DNA of 43,629 nt from an uncultured Clostridium sp. (GCA_900555925.1 USMU01000005.1:1-43629), one strand, 5' to 3'; counted from the first letter of the stretch, positions 25,025 to 34,014 are shown. Numbers and translations are program-made. The notes: generated by a model from the sequence alone, not told the origin.

Positions 25025-25056
25025 AATTTTGAATTAAAAAGAGGATAGAAACAAAG

Positions 25057-26448
25057 ATGATGAAGAAGCGAACAATGAAAACAATGGCATGTCTGCTGCT
25101 CGTCGGAATGATGACTGCGGGGGCGGGCTGCGGAGGAGGGGAGACTTCTTCTGCGGTTCAGCCTGTGACGAAAGAGGAATGGCAGGCGGTCATCGACGGC
25201 TATGATTCGGGCAAGCAAATCATGATAGCGGGCTGGGATAATCCCAAGCACTCTTACGAGGCCTATAAGACGGCGGCGGACATGGGATTGACGCATCTGT
25301 TTATCTGGCAGGATCGCGGCAATTTTGCTCCCGGCGATAAAGTCGGGGAAGGGTCGGAGGACATGGAGGAAATGCAGACTTGGTTTACCGAGCTGGGCTT
25401 GAAGGCCATTTGGCAGACGGGTTCTGCGATGAATTCGACCGAGGCGGGGAAATTTAACGAAAAGCTGCGTAACTATTCCTGCGTGGAAGGAGTGGATATT
25501 TTCGACGAGCCGCGCATGAACGCGATGGAAAATTTACGCACGGCGATGAAGGAATTCGACGCCGAGTACGGTAGCGAGCTCCTTTGTTTTACGAATATTT
25601 TACCGCTCAGCAGCAGCCCTACCGATTTACAGGGTACCTATCCCGATTATCTCGAAAAATACAAAGCGGCAGTGAGCGAAATTGAGAAGGGACGCCGGAT
25701 CGTCAGCGTAGACGTATATCCTCTGCTGGATAGGGACGGCCCCGTTTTGGACGCGACATGGCTTTCAAACATGTATCAGCTGCGGACGCTTGCGAACGAA
25801 TTGGATTCGGAATTCAATATGTTTATTCAGTCGGTGGGATATACGGGGCATCGGAAGCCCGAGGAAGAGAAAGAGATCCGCTATCAGGTTTGGACGGATT
25901 TATGTTTCGGAATCACGTCGTACACGTATTTCACCTATGCGAACGACCCTAATCCGAATGACGGCTGGCAATATACGGAGACAATTTGCAATTCGGACGG
26001 AGTTCCCAATAACGAGAAATTTTACAACGGTTGTAAAAGGGTAAACGAAGAAATATCAAAGCTCGCTTCGACCTATCGTTCCTTCGATTGGGAGGGAGTT
26101 CTCGTCTCGTATGGAACGCAATCGGATATGCTCGTAGATGCGGGATTGTTCAATCTCAGCGTATATGCGATGCAGGAAGCGGATTTTATAGAATCCTATC
26201 AGAGCCAATACGGAGCTGTTTTGGGCGTTTACGGAGAAGCGCAAGGCGGCAACGCGCTGGTAGTGACGAATTATACCGATCCGGCAGAGAATAAGGGCAA
26301 TCAAATCGATATACGCTTTAAGGATACGGACACGGTTCTGATGTATCGGCAGGGGGAATGGGAGTATTCGAGAGCGGTGAACGGAGAATTTGAAGTTGTG
26401 CTGGAAAGCGGGGAAGGCGTCTTTCTCATTCCCTGTAAATTAAGATAA
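25057..26448 (+). CDS. Lipoprotein with glycoside-hydrolase-like TIM barrel
   Basis: A 463-residue exported protein. A positively charged, hydrophobic signal ends in a lipobox-like GAGC (cysteine at 25), predicting a membrane-anchored lipoprotein. The body reads like a (beta/alpha)8 glycosidase of clan GH-A type: alternating strands such as IMIAGWDNP, LTHLFIWQDRG, VDIFDEPRMN (a strand ending in an Asp-Glu-Pro where GH-A enzymes keep the acid/base glutamate), IVSVDVYPLLD, FNMFIQSVGY and SYTYFTY. A beta-sandwich-like C-terminal domain follows (about 370-463: ALVVTNYTDP to EGVFLIPC). No CAZy family is assigned and hydrolase activity is an inference. A decayed paralogue lies directly upstream. 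It is first in an operon with the solute-binding protein. Confidence 0.72.
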   Translation: MMKKRTMKTMACLLLVGMMTAGAGCGGGETSSAVQPVTKEEWQAVIDGYDSGKQIMIAGWDNPKHSYEAYKTAADMGLTHLFIWQDRGNFAPGDKVGEGSEDMEEMQTWFTELGLKAIWQTGSAMNSTEAGKFNEKLRNYSCVEGVDIFDEPRMNAMENLRTAMKEFDAEYGSELLCFTNILPLSSSPTDLQGTYPDYLEKYKAAVSEIEKGRRIVSVDVYPLLDRDGPVLDATWLSNMYQLRTLANELDSEFNMFIQSVGYTGHRKPEEEKEIRYQVWTDLCFGITSYTYFTYANDPNPNDGWQYTETICNSDGVPNNEKFYNGCKRVNEEISKLASTYRSFDWEGVLVSYGTQSDMLVDAGLFNLSVYAMQEADFIESYQSQYGAVLGVYGEAQGGNALVVTNYTDPAENKGNQIDIRFKDTDTVLMYRQGEWEYSRAVNGEFEVVLESGEGVFLIPCKLR

Positions 26449-26460
26449 AAGGAGGCAACA

Positions 26461-28089
26461 ATGAAAACAAAAAAATGGATCGCGGGAATGTTGAGCGTTT
26501 TGTTCGCTTCGACGTTCGCGTTGGCGGGGTGTACGTCCACCCCGGGCGGCGTATCCACGCCGCCCGCTGGAAATTCTTCCTCGGAAGTTCCCGAAGTGCA
26601 GGGAGGGCAACTGAACATCTTTTTGAACGAACAGGGATACGGAAGTGACTGGTTAAGGGCCTTGGGCGCAAAGTTTCAGGAATTATTCGGAACGCAAGTG
26701 CTGGTGGTAGCCGATCCGTCCAATTCTATCGGTACAGATGCGATCGGAAATGAGACCAGCCAATATGACCTCGTATTTTCCGGAGCGGCGATCACCCAAT
26801 ACGTTTCCAAGGGGCAGCTTGTCAATATCAATGACGTTTTCAATACCAAGCCGAGCGGAGAGGATAAGACGGTTGCGGAGAAGCTGGCGTCCACGGGTAT
26901 GGAGGAGCTTTTCCGGTTTGGCTCCAATTATTACATGCTGCCTTGGGAGACCACATTCAGCAGTTTTCATTATAATGTAAACGTGTTGAACAGCGTATTC
27001 GGAGAAGGCAAATGGGAGGAGCCGGTCACGACGGACGAACTTCTCGATATGTTAGAGGAACTCAAAGAAATAGAGAGTGCAAAGCCCGCGGATACCCGTG
27101 CCTATGGCGTCGTCATTTCTCCGGAGCTCAATTATTGGATGTATGCAGTGGAGACATGGTGGGGGCAATATGAGGGATACGACGATTTTTATAACTATTA
27201 TTACGGCGAATACTATGACGGGAACACCAAAAAAGTAGCGACCGACCAAGCGGGATATAGAAAATCTCTCGACGTTACGGGGCGGTTGAGAGCGCTGGAA
27301 GTTTTGACGGAGATTCTCGATGAGAAAAACGGCCACGTCAATCCGGTTTCGGAGGGCTTGGGCTATGTCGAGCATCAAGAACAGCTCGCGTCGGGCAAAT
27401 ATCAGAGCAATAAAAATCCTTCTGCATTTTTAGTATGCGGAGATTGGTACGAAAAGGAGACCTTTGCCGCGGTTCAGCAGAATGGCGAGCCCGTGCGTTT
27501 CATGCGCATGCCGGTCATCAGTTCAATTACCGAGACTTTGGAAGATAAGGACATGAGCGATGAGACTCTCGCGGAGGTAATTCGCGCCGTCGACGCGGGA
27601 AAAACGGAATATGCGGGCGTTTCAGCGAATGATTTTGCACGGATCAAAGAGGCCCGCCAAATGATTTCCTGCGGCACGATGAATCATTCGGTAGCTATTC
27701 CTAAAAACGCAAAAAATATCGATAATGCGAAAGCGTTTCTCGTATTTATGGTGTCAGACCTCGGTCAGAGCATCTTTGCTCAACAGAACGGCGGACGCAC
27801 TCAGCCTTACGGCTACGATGCGACGAAGGATTCGAGTATTACGATTTCCAAGTATACACAGAGCATTTTAGATGCCTACGGAAAAGAATTTCTTCCCGTG
27901 ACGATGGATTACCGTTCTCCGCTGGTAGCGTTTGGCGGACTCACCAATTACGGCAATCAGGCCGCGTTGGATATTACGTTCTGGAAGAATAATTCCACGC
28001 CGAAAGCATATCACGATTACGCGGTGGATTACGAAGCGAAACGGTATGATCAGATCAAGATGTATATTTCGTCTTCGGTGAGAAACTGA
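26461..28089 (+). CDS. ABC-transporter extracellular solute-binding lipoprotein (family 1-like)
   Basis: A 542-residue lipoprotein with signal peptide and lipobox LAGC (C24), then a Ser/Thr/Pro-rich spacer (25-48) and a two-lobed substrate-binding fold (LNIFLNEQGYGSDWLRALGAKF, YDLVFSGAA, YMLPWETTFSSFHYN, AFLVFMVSDLGQ). This pattern and size match carbohydrate-binding proteins of CUT1-type ABC importers. Aromatic residues are abundant (DFYNYYYGEYYDG), in keeping with oligosaccharide stacking. An AAAGGAGG ribosome binding site lies 5 nt before the ATG, within the 12-nt gap after the glycosidase-like gene. No permease or ATPase gene is in the window, so transport partners must be elsewhere or absent. 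Confidence 0.85.
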   Translation: MKTKKWIAGMLSVLFASTFALAGCTSTPGGVSTPPAGNSSSEVPEVQGGQLNIFLNEQGYGSDWLRALGAKFQELFGTQVLVVADPSNSIGTDAIGNETSQYDLVFSGAAITQYVSKGQLVNINDVFNTKPSGEDKTVAEKLASTGMEELFRFGSNYYMLPWETTFSSFHYNVNVLNSVFGEGKWEEPVTTDELLDMLEELKEIESAKPADTRAYGVVISPELNYWMYAVETWWGQYEGYDDFYNYYYGEYYDGNTKKVATDQAGYRKSLDVTGRLRALEVLTEILDEKNGHVNPVSEGLGYVEHQEQLASGKYQSNKNPSAFLVCGDWYEKETFAAVQQNGEPVRFMRMPVISSITETLEDKDMSDETLAEVIRAVDAGKTEYAGVSANDFARIKEARQMISCGTMNHSVAIPKNAKNIDNAKAFLVFMVSDLGQSIFAQQNGGRTQPYGYDATKDSSITISKYTQSILDAYGKEFLPVTMDYRSPLVAFGGLTNYGNQAALDITFWKNNSTPKAYHDYAVDYEAKRYDQIKMYISSSVRN

Positions 28090-28123
28090 ATTGATAAAAA
28101 ATAAATCATAGGGAGAAAATTGC

Positions 28124-31100
28124 ATGAACCGAAAAATTTTTAATGTTGCTGTCTCTTTTGCTCTAATGTTTTCCATGCTTGGAGCGGTCGCCTGTACCAC
28201 TGCCGTCGATCAGTCTGAAAAAATCGAGTATACGCTGGACGGTGCAGAGAACCTGACCGCCTCGTTCGGGGAACCGTATTCCGCTCCGCAGTATAAAATT
28301 CTGCGCAACGGCACGGATACCGGATATAAGGCGAAACTTCAATCGGTCACAGACCCCGACGGAGAAGCCGTTACCGTCTCTTATAGCTCTTTCACCCTCG
28401 GACAAATAGGGACATATACGATGACATATTTATCGGTGGGATTGGTCGGAAGCGAATTTACCGATGTCAAAGAGGAGATCTCCTTCGAGGTGGAGCTCGT
28501 CTCGGAAGACAAGACGGGACCGACCATCACCGTTTCCAATACCAGTGAATACTGTATTTGGACGGGGCGGGAAATCGGTGTTCCCGCACATACGGCCGCG
28601 GACGCTTCGGGAGTAAAGGGGGAGAGCAAGGTATATGTAGAATTGCCCGACGGAACGCGGGAGGATATTACGGGAAAAGATACTTATACTCCCAAGGTCG
28701 CCGGTACGCATTATTGGGTGTTTACGGCTTCCGATATGCTGGATAACATATCGGAAAAGAAACTGAAATTCGAGGTCGTCGGAGCCCCCGTTCCCGAACA
28801 GGATGTCATCGCCTATTTTGAACAGGAATTCGGCGCCAATCAGATAGAGGCGTATAACGGAAATCTTTCCTTTGACGCAGACCACATTTGGCCGGACGGT
28901 TCCAAGGGGGGAACAGTATTTACGACGACGGTGAAGCAGGACGATTTACCCAGTCAAGTGGCGGGAGAGGATAACGGCTATGCGATAGATTATGTCGGTG
29001 CCTTTGAACTGCGTCAACCGTATATCAAGGAAGTGACGAAGAATTACGACACAATCGTTTTACCCATATATAATCCCAATGATTATTATATCTCTTTCCG
29101 CGCTTGGTGGTATTCAGTCGTCACCGTCGGACCGGGCGAAACAGTGTATTATGCGATTCCCAGTGCATTTTTTGAGGTCGGAGATATGGACGCGGGGAAC
29201 TATACGCCCATCTACGATGTGACGAATATGCTGTTCGCTTTCTGCGACCGTTGGTATAGCTTCGGAAGATACGAGCAGGAGGATGGGAGCATGAACATTT
29301 ACGATAATTCCTATCATCTCCCCGCCGGAGCGCAGCTCATAATCGGCAATTTGACCGCGATGAATTATGCGGGAAAAAATGTCGAGGGGGAAACATATTA
29401 TGTGGCGGACTTCGACGGCGAGTATGCCAATTCCCACATAGAGGCCTATGATTATTATCAGACGACTTATCAAAGCGGGCCGGAAATCGAGGACGAGAAG
29501 CTCGGGATTACGGGCGCGCTCGTATTGACGGCGGACGTCAATCCTCAGGAGGAATACCTTCAAGACTCCGGCTGTGCGATAACGATTGATTTTACCAAAT
29601 ATTCTTTGGAGGAATTGCAGTCGATGATGTCGCCCAACGATTATGTGTCTTTCTATGCCAAGACGACGTCGAGGAATACAGCCAATAAACCGCTTTTGGG
29701 AATCGACTATCAATCGATTGCTTTGCCTCTTACGGACGAATGGCAGGAGGTGCGCATCTATAAGAGCCAGATTCATCATTTATTCCCCGATGTCGGAATG
29801 GGTGACGGAACAAAGAATATCACGATTAATTTATTCACTGCCAACGGCGGCTCGACCGATATAGAAGGGCTGGAAGTTGCGATTACCTCTTTGAAACTGC
29901 ACATCAATCAGAGCGCAGAAGGAACATTTGAATATCGCGACGACGAGGGAAACGACTTTGTATTCTCCTCTCCCGGGGCGCAGATCGTACTCGACGAGGA
30001 CAACGTCGCGGGCGATGATACCTCTTCCGTCAAGGTCACATTCTCCGAAGAAGCGCCGGGCGATAGGGGAGAGACAGTCTCCACGATTACGATTAAAGGG
30101 GATTTTATCCGCGAAGCCCGAGAGACCGCCGACGCATTGATTATTCCCGTCTATAACGGAAATCCCGATACCACGGGAGAAATGTTCGTAAGTGGCAACG
30201 GCGGCTGGGATTATTATTTATCTGTAAAGGGACAGTCATGGGGAGAATTTGTCGTCAATATTGACGATTGGGACCGCGTGACAAATTCTACTCAGCCGGA
30301 CGAAATTACAATTTATTTAACCAATTATTATGTCTCGCCTGGAAAAATTTCCGCCAATGTAGGCAATTTGTACTCTGAGACCTATGTCGTAAATCCGGTG
30401 AAGGACGAACTCGTATACTTCGATATCAACGCTGGGGCTCGTCAGGCAGAGGGTATTCGTGCCGATTTGAGCTATGATACAAACGTCAAGTTTGAAAATC
30501 AAGCGGGGTCGACGAAAGTTGTCTCTCAAGTGGACGGCACGGGCGGAGAAGCGGATATGCGTTTCGGGGTGCGCTTTAAGAATCCCTATATCAAAGACAT
30601 TGCCGAATACGATTATTTGGAAATTCCCGTCTATAATGCCAATGACTACGATATTCAAATGAAATGTTGGTGGTCGAATCACGTCCTTTTGAAAAAGGGC
30701 GAATGGACAAAAGTAATCCTCTCTGCATCTGTTGTTTCGGGCGGTTATTTCAATGATTTGGACTATTCGAGCGCTGCTCCTTGGAATTCGGGAAAATTCT
30801 TTATCGCGTTCATCGACGGAGACGGCGGTGCCATTCAGACAGATTGTACCGTTTATCTCGGTGCCATGATGGGCAAAAAGCTCGCTTTGGAGAATAACCT
30901 TATCGACCTTACGAAGAGTGCCTCTATTCTCGAAGAGAGCGCATATAATCAAGGAAAACAAGGGCTTTATGTGTCGAACGGAACGGCGCAAGCGACGGAG
31001 GAGGGCTTGAAGGTAACGACGAGCAATGCAGCCTATGTGAAATTCAATCCCGCAGACGGCTTTACGCTTACGGCGACGCAGCCAATCGTTCTTACCGTGA

Positions 31101-31384
31101 AGAATACTTCCTCTACGCGCATGGTCCTGTCCGTAGATGAATACTATCCTGCCGACTGCTACGTGGAGCCGGGAAAGACGGCGACCATACTCATTTACGG
31201 CGATGAACTTTGCAGCCGTTATGAAGGAAAGTTCGGAAGCGTGGAAGCGGACATGAAGGGCTTTACTATCAAATTGTTCAATGGGGAAGATTGGGCGGAT
31301 ACGCTCCCTGAGGGTTCCTCCTTTGTGGTGACGCAGTTCGGCGTTGTTGACGGACTCGGCGGAAGCTATTGCTATCGGAATTGA
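28124..31384 (+). CDS. Giant multi-module surface lipoprotein, function unknown
   Basis: A 1086-residue lipoprotein (signal, lipobox AVAC with C24). After a short Ser-rich start come an N-terminal beta domain (about 35-125), an Ig-like domain (about 128-225; DKTGPTITV to FTASDMLDNISEK) and roughly five beta-rich modules of 150-190 residues. Modules A (about 228-420) and D (about 765-925) are clear duplicates: YIKEVTKNYDTIVLPIYNPN (from Y300) against YIKDIAEYDYLEIPVYNAN (from Y822), each followed by a W-W pair. Module C has a related ADALIIPVYNGN. The Trp/Tyr richness suggests carbohydrate-binding modules, but this is inference. It has no sortase or SLH anchor. It follows the solute-binding protein gene by 34 nt, and a strong terminator ends the operon. 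Confidence 0.72.
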   Translation: MNRKIFNVAVSFALMFSMLGAVACTTAVDQSEKIEYTLDGAENLTASFGEPYSAPQYKILRNGTDTGYKAKLQSVTDPDGEAVTVSYSSFTLGQIGTYTMTYLSVGLVGSEFTDVKEEISFEVELVSEDKTGPTITVSNTSEYCIWTGREIGVPAHTAADASGVKGESKVYVELPDGTREDITGKDTYTPKVAGTHYWVFTASDMLDNISEKKLKFEVVGAPVPEQDVIAYFEQEFGANQIEAYNGNLSFDADHIWPDGSKGGTVFTTTVKQDDLPSQVAGEDNGYAIDYVGAFELRQPYIKEVTKNYDTIVLPIYNPNDYYISFRAWWYSVVTVGPGETVYYAIPSAFFEVGDMDAGNYTPIYDVTNMLFAFCDRWYSFGRYEQEDGSMNIYDNSYHLPAGAQLIIGNLTAMNYAGKNVEGETYYVADFDGEYANSHIEAYDYYQTTYQSGPEIEDEKLGITGALVLTADVNPQEEYLQDSGCAITIDFTKYSLEELQSMMSPNDYVSFYAKTTSRNTANKPLLGIDYQSIALPLTDEWQEVRIYKSQIHHLFPDVGMGDGTKNITINLFTANGGSTDIEGLEVAITSLKLHINQSAEGTFEYRDDEGNDFVFSSPGAQIVLDEDNVAGDDTSSVKVTFSEEAPGDRGETVSTITIKGDFIREARETADALIIPVYNGNPDTTGEMFVSGNGGWDYYLSVKGQSWGEFVVNIDDWDRVTNSTQPDEITIYLTNYYVSPGKISANVGNLYSETYVVNPVKDELVYFDINAGARQAEGIRADLSYDTNVKFENQAGSTKVVSQVDGTGGEADMRFGVRFKNPYIKDIAEYDYLEIPVYNANDYDIQMKCWWSNHVLLKKGEWTKVILSASVVSGGYFNDLDYSSAAPWNSGKFFIAFIDGDGGAIQTDCTVYLGAMMGKKLALENNLIDLTKSASILEESAYNQGKQGLYVSNGTAQATEEGLKVTTSNAAYVKFNPADGFTLTATQPIVLTVKNTSSTRMVLSVDEYYPADCYVEPGKTATILIYGDELCSRYEGKFGSVEADMKGFTIKLFNGEDWADTLPEGSSFVVTQFGVVDGLGGSYCYRN

Positions 31385-31394
31385 TAGAACTTAT

Positions 31395-31432
31395 AAATAC
31401 GGAGCCGCAGTTTTCTGCGACTCCGTATTTTT
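31395..31432 (+). terminator. Intrinsic terminator closing the lipoprotein operon
   Basis: A 16-bp stem with one mismatch (31395-31410 with 31415-31430), loop TTTT, then T. It begins 11 nt after the stop codon. Confidence 0.9.
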
Positions 31433-31446
31433 ATGGGAAAAGAGGG

Positions 31447-31475
31447 TTGTTTTTTTGCAAAAAAGATGATATAAT
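31447..31475 (+). promoter_or_regulatory. Sigma-A promoter of the TfoX-GNAT-DUF421 genes
   Basis: TTGTTT (31447-31452), 17-nt spacer, TATAAT (31470-31475), followed by AGGAG (31486-31490) before the ATG at 31498. It excludes an upstream in-frame start at 31369 within the preceding terminator. Confidence 0.65.
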
Positions 31476-31497
31476 GAAGCGGTATAGGAGAATAAAC

Positions 31498-31830
31498 ATG
31501 GCTTCGAGCAAGGAATACGTCGATTACATTTTAGAACAGCTTTCGGGATTAGAGGAGATTTCCTGTCGTTCTATGATGGGGGAATACATTGTATATTATC
31601 GAGAAAAAATCGCGGCCTATATCTGTGACGAACGCTTTTTAGTAAAGCCGACCGCCGCCGCGAAAGCGCTGCTTCCCTCCGCGCCGTCGGAACCTCCCTA
31701 TGAGGGGGCAAAGGAGATGTTGTTGGTGGAGGACGTGGACGATAAGGAATTGCTTCAAAGGCTGTTCAAACGCATGTACGACGAGCTTCCTGCCCCGCGG
31801 CACAAAGGGAAAAAAGGAGAAAGACAATGA
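31498..31830 (+). CDS. TfoX N-terminal domain protein
   Basis: A 110-residue single-domain protein of the TfoX_N fold, the N-terminal half of the competence regulator TfoX/Sxy. The diagnostic core is RSMMGEYIVYYREKIAAYIC followed by DERFLVKPT. Stand-alone TfoX_N proteins are common in Bacillota and uncharacterised; a role in competence cannot be assumed. The start is the ATG at 31498, 7 nt after AGGAG. Its stop overlaps the start of the acetyltransferase (ATGA), indicating translational coupling. Confidence 0.82.
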   Translation: MASSKEYVDYILEQLSGLEEISCRSMMGEYIVYYREKIAAYICDERFLVKPTAAAKALLPSAPSEPPYEGAKEMLLVEDVDDKELLQRLFKRMYDELPAPRHKGKKGERQ

Positions 31831-32381
31831 CCATACATCACGACAAACTTGCCTATGGAAAGCTGGCGTCGACGAGAGAGGAGCTCTCGGAGGATAGGTT
31901 GCTCGAAATGCTTTCCGAACTCGAATCGGAGGCGGAAATCCGCGAATCGACGGGAGAAGAGGCGGCGTTAAGAGATATTCTCGCGCTTTCGGAGGCTTGG
32001 GAGCGGGAAAATAGCTGTTACGGATACCGAAAAAACGAAAAGGGCGATATCGAAGGCCGAAGAATTTTTACGGCCGAGCGCGAGGGAAAGACAGTCGGCT
32101 ATTTGTTCGGCAGGAAGGAATACTTAAAAAATACCTCATCGGTGGCGCCGGACGGGACGGAATATTTTGAAATCGAAGAGATATACGTAGTTGCCGAGTA
32201 TCGGAGCATGGGCATAGGACGGGCGCTGTACGAATTTTTGGAGGAACGTCTGAAAGAGGAAGGGACGGACTATATTTTTTTGAGTACGGCGACAAAGGAT
32301 TGGCGGAAAATTTTTCATTTTTATATCGAGGAATTGGGCATGGAATTTTGGAGTGCGAGACTGTTCAAAAAATTACGGTAG
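31827..32381 (+). CDS. GNAT-family N-acetyltransferase
   Basis: A 184-residue acetyl-CoA-dependent acetyltransferase. The GNAT core lies in the C-terminal half: the strand GKTVGYLFGRK, the strand EYFEIEEIYVVAEYRSMG, the pyrophosphate-binding loop R-S-M-G-I-G-R-A (motif A) and the helix ALYEFLEERL. The N-terminal ~60 residues form a helical, Glu-rich extension not typical of minimal GNATs. The substrate is unknown. It overlaps the TfoX-like gene by 4 nt, so the two proteins are made together. Confidence 0.85.
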   Translation: MTIHHDKLAYGKLASTREELSEDRLLEMLSELESEAEIRESTGEEAALRDILALSEAWERENSCYGYRKNEKGDIEGRRIFTAEREGKTVGYLFGRKEYLKNTSSVAPDGTEYFEIEEIYVVAEYRSMGIGRALYEFLEERLKEEGTDYIFLSTATKDWRKIFHFYIEELGMEFWSARLFKKLR

Positions 32382-32424
32382 AGCGCGGGCATAATTTGGG
32401 AGAAAGTGGCGGATACTGCGATAT

Positions 32425-33102
32425 ATGGAAAACGTAGTCAAGGTGCTGATATTTTCATTGTCGTCGTTCGCGTTTTTATTTATCGTGACGAAAATTCTCG
32501 GCAAAAAGCAAATTGCGGAGCTGAGTTTTATCGATTATGTCGTCGGGATTTCCATCGGGTCTATCGCGGCGGAGTGGAGCACGGAGACGGAGGAGCCGTT
32601 TTATCATTTTCTCATCGCCATTTCCATCTACTGCGCGCTGAGTCTTATTCTCGATATAATGGAGCGCAAGCGTCCGTTTCGGAAATTTTTGAAGGGAGAG
32701 GTTCTGACGATTATCGAGGAAGGGGAATTCAACTATGAAAATCTGAAAAAGTCCAAGTTAGACGTAGAGGATGTTTTAGGCATGGCGCGGGAGAAGAATT
32801 TTTTCGATGTGAACGACATTGCGTTCGCGCTGTTTGAGACGACGGGAAAATTGAGTATTCTCCCCAAAAGCAATAAGCGACCTACGGTGCTCAAAGATCT
32901 CGGAAAGGAAGAGGATAGCGCGTGTCCGCCCGATTATGTCATCGTCAACGGAAAACCGCAGTATCGGGTAATTCGGGATTTGGGACTTTCCATGGAGGAA
33001 GTGTTCGAACGGCTGCGAATTCGTTCCAAGCGGGAGCTGAACGATATTTTAGTCGCGTCTTACGACGGGGAAAAGGGAGAATATCAAGTCCATAGGAAAT
33101 AG
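32425..33102 (+). CDS. YetF-like DUF421 membrane protein
   Basis: A 225-residue protein of the YetF/YcaP (DUF421) family. Three N-terminal transmembrane helices (about 5-25, 38-55 and 60-78) precede a conserved cytoplasmic domain. Family signatures are TKILGKKQIAELSFIDYVVGISIGSIAAE near the start and, in the soluble part, VEDVLGMAREKNFFDVNDI, AFALFETTGKLSIL and ELNDILVASYD. YetF-type proteins are spore- or membrane-associated in Bacillus; the biochemical role is unknown. It starts 43 nt after the acetyltransferase with a weak ribosome binding site and is probably on the same transcript. Confidence 0.88.
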   Translation: MENVVKVLIFSLSSFAFLFIVTKILGKKQIAELSFIDYVVGISIGSIAAEWSTETEEPFYHFLIAISIYCALSLILDIMERKRPFRKFLKGEVLTIIEEGEFNYENLKKSKLDVEDVLGMAREKNFFDVNDIAFALFETTGKLSILPKSNKRPTVLKDLGKEEDSACPPDYVIVNGKPQYRVIRDLGLSMEEVFERLRIRSKRELNDILVASYDGEKGEYQVHRK

Positions 33103-33104
33103 GG

Positions 33105-33130
33105 AGGGCGGCCGAAAAGCCGCCCTTCGT
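33105..33130 (+). terminator. GC-rich hairpin after the DUF421 gene
   Basis: A perfect 8-bp stem, AGGGCGGC (33105-33112) with GCCGCCCT (33119-33126), loop CGAAAA, followed by TTCGTATT. The T-tract is poor, so termination efficiency is uncertain. Confidence 0.6.
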
Positions 33131-33134
33131 ATTG

Positions 33135-33163
33135 TTGACAAGCACGAAAAAAAGTGTTATAAT
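33135..33163 (+). promoter_or_regulatory. Perfect consensus promoter of the BFD-like gene
   Basis: TTGACA (33135-33140), 17-nt spacer, TATAAT (33158-33163). The leader of about 30 nt holds AAGGAG before the ATG at 33199. Confidence 0.9.
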
Positions 33164-33198
33164 ACGGGCAGAAGAAACGGAGTAAGGAGCAAACCGGT

Positions 33199-33393
33199 AT
33201 GGAAAATCAAATTATATGCAATTGTAAGCAGGTTTCGGTGGCGGATATAGAGAAAGCGTTACATACGCATGCGCGTTTCGACGACGTGGATAAAGAATTT
33301 GAAGAGGTACAGCGTCTGACGAAATGTTCGACGGGTGGGGGCGCCTGCCACGACAAAATTTTAGACGTCATTTCTCAGTTGATGAGCGAATAA
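33199..33393 (+). CDS. BFD-like [2Fe-2S]-binding protein
   Basis: A 64-residue protein of the bacterioferritin-associated ferredoxin-like fold. The four expected cysteines are in ICNCKQV (C7, C9) and TKCSTGGGACHDK (C43, C50), matching the C-x-C ... C-x(4-7)-C pattern. Family members carry electrons or serve as small domains of NirB, hydrogenases and CopZ-like proteins. The ferritin gene 0.7 kb downstream makes a role in mobilising stored iron possible, but that is inference. It is driven by a perfect promoter and stands alone. Confidence 0.87.
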   Translation: MENQIICNCKQVSVADIEKALHTHARFDDVDKEFEEVQRLTKCSTGGGACHDKILDVISQLMSE

Positions 33394-33567
33394 AAAACGA
33401 CCGGGCTTAACTTAACATGATTCCGATAGGAATTTAGCGCGGCGAAAGAAGTATAACGATTATACCTTGCAAGATGTTATGCGTTTGGTTATTTTACTTT
33501 TTAAGCCGCTTGTAATACGATGGCGGCAGGATAAACGATAATTTAGCAAAGGAATCGGAATGTTTGT

Positions 33568-34011
33568 ATGCTTGATACTATACCTAATGCAGAAGAAATG
33601 AGGGGTTTGGTTGGGAAACCTTTATACGCAGTATGGAATAATTTGTGTGCTTTGATTGACGATAAGTATGATATGGATTGCTTATGGGATAAAGGCGGCA
33701 AAGCGTGGAAATACGAATATAAATATCGTAAGGGCGGCAAAACGCTTTGTGCCTTGTATGCAAGAGAAAATTGCATAGGATTTATGATTATTTTGGGTAA
33801 AAACGAGCGATTAAAGTTTGAAACCGAAAAGGAAACCTATTCAAAAGAAGTCCAAGAAATATATGACAATACTCATACTTACCACGACGGAAAATGGATA
33901 ATGTTTGAGCCGACGGACACTTCCTTGTTTAATGATTTTATTAGGCTGTTGCGTATTAAAAGAAAGCCGAATAGGAAAGGAAGTAATGATAAATTTCAAT
34001 TTATAGAGTAA
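33568..34011 (+). CDS. DUF3788-family protein
   Basis: A 147-residue cytoplasmic protein matching DUF3788 as I know it: Trp/Tyr-rich ALIDDKYDMDCLWDKGGKAW, the core YRKGGKTLCALYARENC, IILGKNERLKFE, DGKWIMFE and the C-terminal RLLRIKRKPNRK. The family is widespread in gut Bacillota and Bacteroidota with no known function; the fold may be YdhG/DUF1801-like. Its base composition (roughly 37-40% GC by eye) is below that of the core genes in the window, which could reflect recent transfer, although nearby accessory genes are also AT-rich. An AAAGGA lies before the ATG. It ends at a strong bidirectional terminator. Confidence 0.82.
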   Translation: MLDTIPNAEEMRGLVGKPLYAVWNNLCALIDDKYDMDCLWDKGGKAWKYEYKYRKGGKTLCALYARENCIGFMIILGKNERLKFETEKETYSKEVQEIYDNTHTYHDGKWIMFEPTDTSLFNDFIRLLRIKRKPNRKGSNDKFQFIE

Positions 34012-34014
34012 CTG

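Noticed and set aside
33394..34014. DUF3788 gene as a recently transferred island
   Set aside because: GC content is low by eye, but the neighbouring DUF421 gene has similar AT-rich stretches and no mobility genes or repeats flank it; kept only as a remark.
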